Made by a program: the position numbers and the translations under genes. 15,507 bases of DNA from Paraglomus occultum. Taxonomy: Eukaryota > Glomeromycota > Glomeromycetes > Paraglomerales > Paraglomeraceae. The notes under the pieces are model-generated. The model saw only the letters and a program-made list of their open reading frames with translations, searched no databases and was not told where the DNA came from. Below are positions 10,411 to 15,507 of the stretch, one piece after another; within the stretch, counting starts at the first letter, position 1; each line of letters begins with the position of its first letter. The stretch is from the NCBI GenBank assembly GCA_910592205.1, contig CAJVPJ010000852.1:1-15507 (forward strand), in the 5' to 3' direction.

Positions 10411-10850
10411 AGTATGTCCCGGTACAATAAAATTAAGCTCAATGCTTGAGCAGTAACCGCAAATTATTAAATACAGGTAAAATCGGTATGTTTTTATTCT
10501 GTCCACCGGCATTATCACAAACAACCTTTAACTTTTTACGCCTTTACTCATTTCTTTATTATGTCATTAGTATATTTACCGATAATTTCGTCTTCATCGA
10601 GAACATGATTAATTTGTCGCGTGCTGCTTCAGCTTGAATACAAATAAATGCACTTTACGTGGACTATGATAATAATGATAAAATTTACTTACCCGTTAAT
10701 CGGAATGGGAAACTGAACAGTTTGTAACGATAGTGAGCGGTAGCATCAGCGCTACAATAACCAGCTTTATCTCTTGTTATAAATGCTCGTCTACCGTTGT
10801 TTTATCCAATTCATCAGATTTGGCTCGTCACAATAGTGACACTTTTTCTT
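10411..10850 (-). pseudogene. Decayed transposase-like gene (DN-x-GQNKN family)
   Basis: Reading the minus strand downward, fragments in alternating frames follow one another in a fixed order. They are DEHL preceded by KSDELDKTTV (about 10800), HYRY (about 10735), PRKVHLF (10662-10642), RQINHVLDEDEIIGK (10619-10575), DNAGGQNKN (10516-10490) and LNFIVPGHT (10437-10411). I recall this order (PRK..LFG, RQ.N.L.DE.E.VGKG, the acidic DN-x-x-GQNKN motif, then F.V.GHT about 25 residues later) from large repeated families in fungal and invertebrate genomes that look like transposases with an RNase H-like fold. I cannot name the Pfam entry with certainty. At least four frame changes and several stops separate the blocks, so the copy is dead. 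The N-terminal part and clear ends are missing, and I saw no terminal inverted repeats. Confidence 0.6.
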
Positions 10851-10926
10851 TTTTTTATCAGTTTTTGAATTTTCCTGTTATCAAATTCTTTCTTGACATA
10901 TCTGAATTTTTACCTTTGTTATATCA

Positions 10927-11180
10927 ATGTCGGTGTTTGAGAAAACTAAGCAAGTAACGCTACAATGTCTGGTCTATGGCAAAGGTGTTTCAGATCAAAA
11001 TAGCCAGCAACAAGACAGTCAATACCCTAAGAGATGTTATTCGCAACACAAGAGAGGATGTCTTTGCTCACGACAATCCTGTTCAACTCAATCCTGGTAT
11101 AGATAATGCCCCGGAACCATTGCTTTATATTTAGTGGAAGGAGCAGCTACTTCTGTTCAATTGTTTTTATTAATATCCTG
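10927..11180 (+). pseudogene. Crinkler (CRN) N-terminal domain, frameshifted fragment
   Basis: An ATG at 10927 opens a frame giving KQVTLQCLVYGKG. From 10988 a second frame gives FQIKIASNKTVNTLRDVIR followed by a further 15 or so residues. This is the ubiquitin-like Crinkler N-terminal pattern (hydrophobic LxCLV.G, then F.I.I...KTV..L...I) known from oomycete and arbuscular-mycorrhizal fungal effector-type proteins. The two halves are out of frame around 10981-10996, so one or more bases were lost or gained. The second frame stops near 11134, and a short open piece in the first frame (ALYLVEGAATSVQLF, from about 11122) overlaps it, suggesting a further shift. The usual domain continues to a tryptophan-containing LWKV-type end that I do not see. 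The kinase-like fragment at 11737 on the same strand is probably the C-terminal half of the same former gene. Confidence 0.65.
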
Positions 11181-11735
11181 TTAGCCTGATGCATCAACCC
11201 ATGATTGATTCATAAAGTTTTCCTGTAATAGTGAATGTAATGGTGCAAAAAGAATTTTCTCATGGTGGAATCCAGTGATCTGGAAAACGCCCAAAAGCAG
11301 CTTGACCACTAATGAGAATGATAAGAAGTTGTGAAGAGAGGAAATTAAGGACTGGGGTGTGACAGTTAGACAGTTAATAGAAGCACAGGCAGGTGTTTCA
11401 TCATGTAATGACTTTGTGACTTGGGCATTTACATTGGGGACATAGAGTAGTGTACATAGGATAGACAGATATGGTAATATAAAGAGAGCAGCAGAGAATA
11501 GTTCGAATGCTTGTTGTTGCATGCATTATTATTATATGCTTGGTCTCCTACACATATTAGTATTAGGGTAGTATTGGTTGTGAAGTGGAAATGTTGCATA
11601 TCTAGCTCAAGTGGATTTATAAGCAAGATATGATATGTTTGGGTTAGGTAGAGTAGAGTAGGAGCAATGTTATAATGGTTTATTGTTCTTATTTGTTTTG
11701 TATTTAATTCATATTAAACTGTCATTGTTTAATTG
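11181..11735. other. Unexplained sequence between the two halves of the Crinkler pseudogene
   Basis: About 550 bases separate the N-terminal fragment from the kinase-like fragment, and no kinase N-lobe motifs can be read here on the plus strand. On the minus strand 11522-11181 is open for 113 codons, with a hydrophobic N-terminal half (LFILPYLSILCTLLYV) resembling a signal or membrane segment. I recognise no family and see no terminal inverted repeats or target-site duplication. It may be an insertion, a heavily decayed middle part of the gene, or a chance open frame. Confidence 0.35.
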
Positions 11736-11736
11736 T

Positions 11737-12037
11737 AAAGGTATTGTACACCGTGATATCCGTTGGGATAACATCCTAAGACACAACGGAACTTGGCGTT
11801 TAACAGATTATGAACACTCAGGACGTCTCGGGGAAGTACCCACGTTTCAATTGTATAATTGGCCTTCCAATGATACTAATACAGCAAAAAATGTGACCTT
11901 TACTTGGTTGGGAAATTGTTTGATGAATTTATGTTTGAGCTTTCAACTGCAGGTAGAATCAAAGAACGTTTAACGAATCAGGAATTCGCAAATTATTGAA
12001 AGATGAGTGGTTTAAAACAGAAGTGTGCACGCAATAG
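11737..12037 (+). pseudogene. C-terminal part of a Crinkler-type protein kinase domain, frameshifted
   Basis: The first frame reads GIVHRDIRWDNIL, LTDYEHSGRLG: the catalytic loop HRD-x-x-x-x-N and, in place of DFG, a DYE motif as common in this kinase-like group. From 11895 the frame changes and gives DLYLVGKLFDEFMFEL and RIKERLTNQEF. From 11984 a third frame gives IRKLLKDEWFKTEVC and a stop at 12037. Together these are the order and spacing of the C-lobe of kinase-like domains that in Glomeromycotina often follow a Crinkler N-terminus. Two frameshifts and the absence of the ATP-binding N-lobe make it inactive as it stands. The stretch read upstream in the first frame (from 11683) is hydrophobic and not kinase-like, so the homology begins at about 11737. 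Confidence 0.72.
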
Positions 12038-12730
12038 TAGTAAATATCATAATAATAATGCTGAAGACTGTCAGAATAAAGTTTCACATTCATGGTAATA
12101 TCAAACGAATGCCGCGATGGAAAAACCAAAATAACCGTTGACATAACAGTTGCTACTGCCGTGAAAAATTTATGCTGAAATCCATGGACTACCAAGTCCT
12201 GGTAGAAATGTGATTTTGTTCTAGAACACGCCAACCACCATAATAGCTCATAAATTACTGTTGAAATATTGTGGTGAAAAGATAAGATATCGGCTATATT
12301 GTTAGACGTGATGAAGGTCCAGAAGTAAGCCATGTCCTATCAATTTGGTTATATGAGGCAGACTGCTGACATGAGAGACAACCGTTTTTAGTTCATGTGA
12401 TCAAATGTTCACTTGCCATATGGTCAAAATATTGATCACCCCAATGCATCATTATTACATCAAGAAAAAGTCGATGCAGCGGTAGAGGCACTTGATTCTT
12501 GAAATGTAGTATAAAACATAGTCAAAGTGAGTTACAGCTAGACAAATTTTCAATTTTAGTTGATACAACTCTCCCATGTCTTTTTATCTGAATCTGGAGG
12601 ACTGTACTGAAATTGTGTAGATATTAGAAGAAATTATTGTCATTTCGTACGACGTGCATAATATCTGGGTCAATTTGTTGGCAGTAAAATTCTAATCGTA
12701 CGTTGTAAGTGAGAAAATATAGAGCAATAT
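12038..12730. other. Gene-poor stretch with short coding-like scraps
   Basis: There is no intact gene. Two short plus-strand frames look protein-like: 12286-12369 (DIGYIVRRDEGPEV, HVLSIWLYEAD) and 12401-12502 (LPYGQNIDHPN, LLHQEKVDAAVEALDS). They are in different frames, each bounded by stops, and I recognise no family. They may be further debris of the decayed region. The 124-codon minus-strand frame at 11959-12333 overlaps the kinase remnant and is most likely fortuitous. Confidence 0.3.
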
Positions 12731-12736
12731 TTTATT
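12731..12736 (-). promoter_or_regulatory. Polyadenylation signal (AATAAA) of the porin gene
   Basis: The plus strand reads TTTATT, which is AATAAA on the minus strand, about 90 bases after the porin stop codon. Position and exact hexamer make it a good candidate for the porin 3' end signal. Confidence 0.5.
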
Positions 12737-12827
12737 TCACGCTTACAATACATTTGACATGCAAGTAATTACAATCAGTTCAACACAAAGTGTCGACTAC
12801 ATTTAGTAATATTAACACAGCTGTATA

Positions 12828-13899
12828 TTAAGACTCTAGATTGAGCGCAAGCCCAAAGCGATGCGTGTTTTCGTTAAGGCGAGATGTGTCAATGCTAGCA
12901 CCAAGTGAAATTTTAACCCCTCGGCGAAGTGTCTGTGTGTAGCCAAGACCAAGACGGCCAGCATTGTCGATTTTAGTCTATACGTATAACAATAAAAGAA
13001 GGAATCGTCAGATCGATCAACTATCAAGAAATAAATAATGAAAAATGAGAAAACAAGATGAGCGAAAAAACTAAACCAAAACTGTACAAACTTTGATGAA
13101 TGCCTCTTTATCGATCGTGTATTTAGCCCCGATTTCAATATTAACGTTATTGTTTTGATTGGCTGTGGTATCCCAATGTGCTTTCGCTCCAGCCTCAACG
13201 TCCGAATGAACGCGGTGGTAAACAGCCGCGGTGTATGCACTTAATGAGTTAGATGCGCGAACGCTGATATTATATTCAGGCGCAACAAATCCAGCCGCAA
13301 TGCCGTAACCAACTATCTCCCCGCTCATCACGTTGTACGTAGCCTCACTGCCAATAAGGAAACCTTCATGGCCAATTACTGCTTCTCCTATAAATGTAGG
13401 ACCCTTGAAAAGATCGAGGTATATCTTTGTGTGAAACCCTGGCTGCTTAAATATGACACCCGTCTTAGCAGTCTTTTGACCGGAGCTTGGGTGAAGAGCT
13501 GCGGAAATGTCCAACTTCAAGCCTTTGGCCACATTATTTTCTAGCTCGAGTTGGCCACTCATCCGATTAAAGCTTGACCAGCCTCCCGTAAACGTCACAC
13601 CGCTCTTTGGATACGCATATTTTGTCTTGAGTTCTCCTTGAATGTTTCCTGCCTTCGCATCTCTGGTTCCAGAAACGGTAAAGGACTACATCAAATATGA
13701 AAACGATTGTCATATAACATACAGCGAGGCCGTCGACAGGTGCAAAACCAGGGGTGAGAGGAGGAGGATAAATGCTACATACCACTCCATTTGGAGCAGT
13801 GGTCTTCGCGTCCAGTTTAATAGCATTAGGGTAGTCCTTGCCCAAAAGATCATTGGCAGATTTGCCAATATCGACAAAGCTAACAGGAATTGCGGACAT
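12828..13899 (-). CDS. Mitochondrial outer-membrane porin (VDAC), three exons
   Basis: On the minus strand the exons are 13899-13783, 13685-13092 and 12977-12828, with introns GTATGT...GTAG (97 bases) and GTTTGT...ATAG (114 bases), both in phase 0. The product is 286 residues, the normal length for a VDAC. This protein forms the 19-strand beta barrel that passes ADP, ATP and other metabolites across the mitochondrial outer membrane. Seen: an N-terminal VSFVDIGKSANDLLGKDYP segment typical of the porin N-terminal helix, alternating beta-strand sequence throughout, and a GLK motif at about residues 94-96. The eukaryotic porin signature spans the second intron (YTIDKEAFIK, then TKIDNAGRLGLGY), which confirms that splice. 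Compared with the PROSITE-style pattern, the residue after YxxD is Lys rather than a small residue. The start was chosen as the ATG giving MSAIPV; an upstream in-frame extension lacks an ATG. Confidence 0.95.
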
Positions 13900-15507
13900 G
13901 TCCTGCAATTCGGATAATCGATTGGTATAAGATACGAGATGAATCCACCTTAGTTGGTAGTCTGGTATAATAAGCTCATAGGACGAAGACCAAGACGTAA
14001 GTATTGTCCTTTAGGGAAGGTATAAGATAAAACAAACCTCGGTAAGGTATTCGCAAACGGGCACTTTACTTGTGAAAGAGTGGTAATAGGGGCCTGTGTT
14101 TACAAAATTTTTTAATTGATGTTAGGTTTTTTTTTGCCGTTCTACAAACTAGAAAATGCATTGACTGTGTAACCTCCATCGTGAAATGTCCTATTACATC
14201 AGAGATTTTGACGATCATAAATAAAGATGCGGAATGACTAATTTGATCAAATTATCCATTATCTCTTATAATGGCGATGCCCGACGAGAATAATATACGA
14301 GCAGATTGATACTGGCTGGGTAGCCGAAATTCACTATGTCACAAATTGAAAAGCGAAATAACAACGTATATAAAACATCCCCTTTTTGCTTTCGTCCTTG
14401 TGAAATATCAAGGCATCTATCCACTTGTTTTAAGCGAGATTATATAACGATATCAGCGTTGGCAATCCAGAATTTCCGATGTCAAATACAAAACTGCACT
14501 AAAATGCCTCATTGTAGCACGAATTCATACTAATGTGTGAAATTCGTTAACGCTAAATACTATAATAATATTACTACATTTAAAATATAATGACATGTGA
14601 TCGTTATCTTCCATTCCCCACTATTACTAGGAAGCGAAACCGTTGAGATTTTTCCCAGCATTGCCATCAAAATTTACTATTACGGACATGTGATTATTTC
14701 TATATTAATATGTGTTTAACGTATATATATGTTCTGGTCCGTAGCGCTCCAAGATCTTCAAAAATTGGTTACAGTAACGTGACCGTATGTACGACGTCTT
14801 CAACCAGTCATCAGCTTTGAAATATTGTGTGCAAACAGATAATTGCGCGCATATAACACGTTATTTTTTTTGTCAAGTGTGATTGCAGAGTGGGCATTAT
14901 AAAAAGTACAACGCAACGTTTATGGCAGTTAAAAACCTTGTAACGCGTGTCAATAAACAAAAAAGTCTCTACATTGGGCTGAAAAATTGAAAGACAGGCC
15001 GAGAGGAGTTATTAGGGGATAAAGACTGTAATAACAAGACAGATATTTAGATCGTGAGTATAAATCGTAGTTTAAACGTCACTAATCAAAGTATATCGAT
15101 ATATGTCATCCGCAACCAAGGGAACATATGGTGTATCATAGTAATATATACATGTTCTGTTTATATAATGCCCGTGGTTCTGTCTCAGGTGGAGTTATGA
15201 CCATGTGTAATACTGCTATGTATATATGAGGAGCTGTGGTTGTAGAATAAAATGTATGATGACGATGTATTGTGTGATTCCCTGTTGATGTTTTAATCAA
15301 GACTATTGTAGAGGTTTACCTTCTTGTTAGTCATGTCTAATAAAAGACACAAATAAAACTATTAATAGACAGCGATGATACATCGTATTGCGGTGTTTCA
15401 AGAAATAATTAGGGCAGCTAAACCGGAATGTTATTACGCCAAACTAACATTAATACATTTTTCTTAAACCATGCATGGCTTGATTTAGAATATGATTGCT
15501 AATTCGA
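13900..15507. other. Intergenic stretch upstream of the porin gene, no gene seen
   Basis: The first few hundred bases should contain the porin promoter and 5' untranslated region. The sequence CCGAATTGCAG just before the porin ATG could be a 3' splice site of an untranslated first exon, but this is weak. The remaining 1.3 kb is AT-rich; the one short open frame (14336-14533, plus) resembles nothing and I leave it uncalled. No tRNA, repeat array or exon chain was found. Confidence 0.45.

Noticed and set aside
10446-10957. Plus-strand open frames of 63 and 74 codons
   Set aside because: They lie antisense to the transposase-like motif blocks and look like shadows of that decayed gene.
11959-12333. 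124-codon minus-strand open frame
   Set aside because: It overlaps the plus-strand kinase remnant with its recognisable LLKDEWF end, and its own product resembles nothing; a chance frame in AT-rich DNA is likelier.
12836-13240. Minus-strand open frame of 134 codons overlapping the porin gene
   Set aside because: It runs through porin exon 2 in another frame, the intron and exon 3; the porin exons explain the sequence fully.
14336-14533. 65-codon plus-strand open frame (MSQIEKRNN...)
   Set aside because: No domain, splice partner or promoter support; short frames of this size are expected by chance.

Overview
The window looks like nuclear DNA of an early-diverging, AT-rich fungus. A Glomeromycotina-like (arbuscular mycorrhizal) or related lineage is the best guess; this is inference, not proof. 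The grounds are genes split by short spliceosomal introns (about 70-230 bases, donors such as GTATGT, GTAAGT and GTAATT, acceptors ending in AG), a fungal-type CSC1/OSCA channel, a mitochondrial porin with its own introns, an F-box protein, and remains of a Crinkler (CRN) effector-type gene with a kinase-like C-terminus. There is no operon structure and there are no prokaryotic signals.

Layout. Bases 1-342 are 5' flank. Bases 343-3843 (+) hold a complete four-exon gene for a CSC1/OSCA-type, RSN1_7TM (DUF221) membrane channel of 1030 residues. Bases 4090-5281 (+) hold a six-exon gene for a 245-residue protein that I recognise as a UPF0739 (human C1orf74-like) family member; its exons are invisible to a simple ORF scan and I rebuilt them from splice sites and reading phase. 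Bases 5282-8304 are a 3 kb AT-rich stretch without a credible gene, holding only small repeats and hairpins. Bases 8447-9256 (+) hold an intronless F-box protein gene preceded by a TATA-like box.

Bases about 9.9-12.5 kb are a graveyard of decayed genes. On the minus strand there is a possible RNase H1 N-terminal (viroplasmin-like) remnant and a multiply frameshifted transposase-like protein carrying the order PRKVHLF, RQINHVLDEDEIIGK, DNAGGQNKN, VPGHT. On the plus strand, starting a few hundred bases further on, there is the N-terminal domain of a Crinkler gene broken by a frameshift, about 600 bases of unrelated-looking sequence, and then the end of a kinase-like domain (HRDIRWDN) broken by two more frameshifts. 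Bases 12828-13899 (-) hold a complete three-exon mitochondrial porin (VDAC) gene with an AATAAA signal downstream. Bases 13900-15507 hold nothing I can call.

The intact genes are housekeeping or regulatory (osmosensing cation channel, uncharacterised conserved protein, ubiquitin-ligase adaptor, outer-membrane porin) and show no obvious functional link. The notable material is the decayed Crinkler-kinase and transposase-like block between F-box and porin, and the cryptic six-exon UPF0739 gene.
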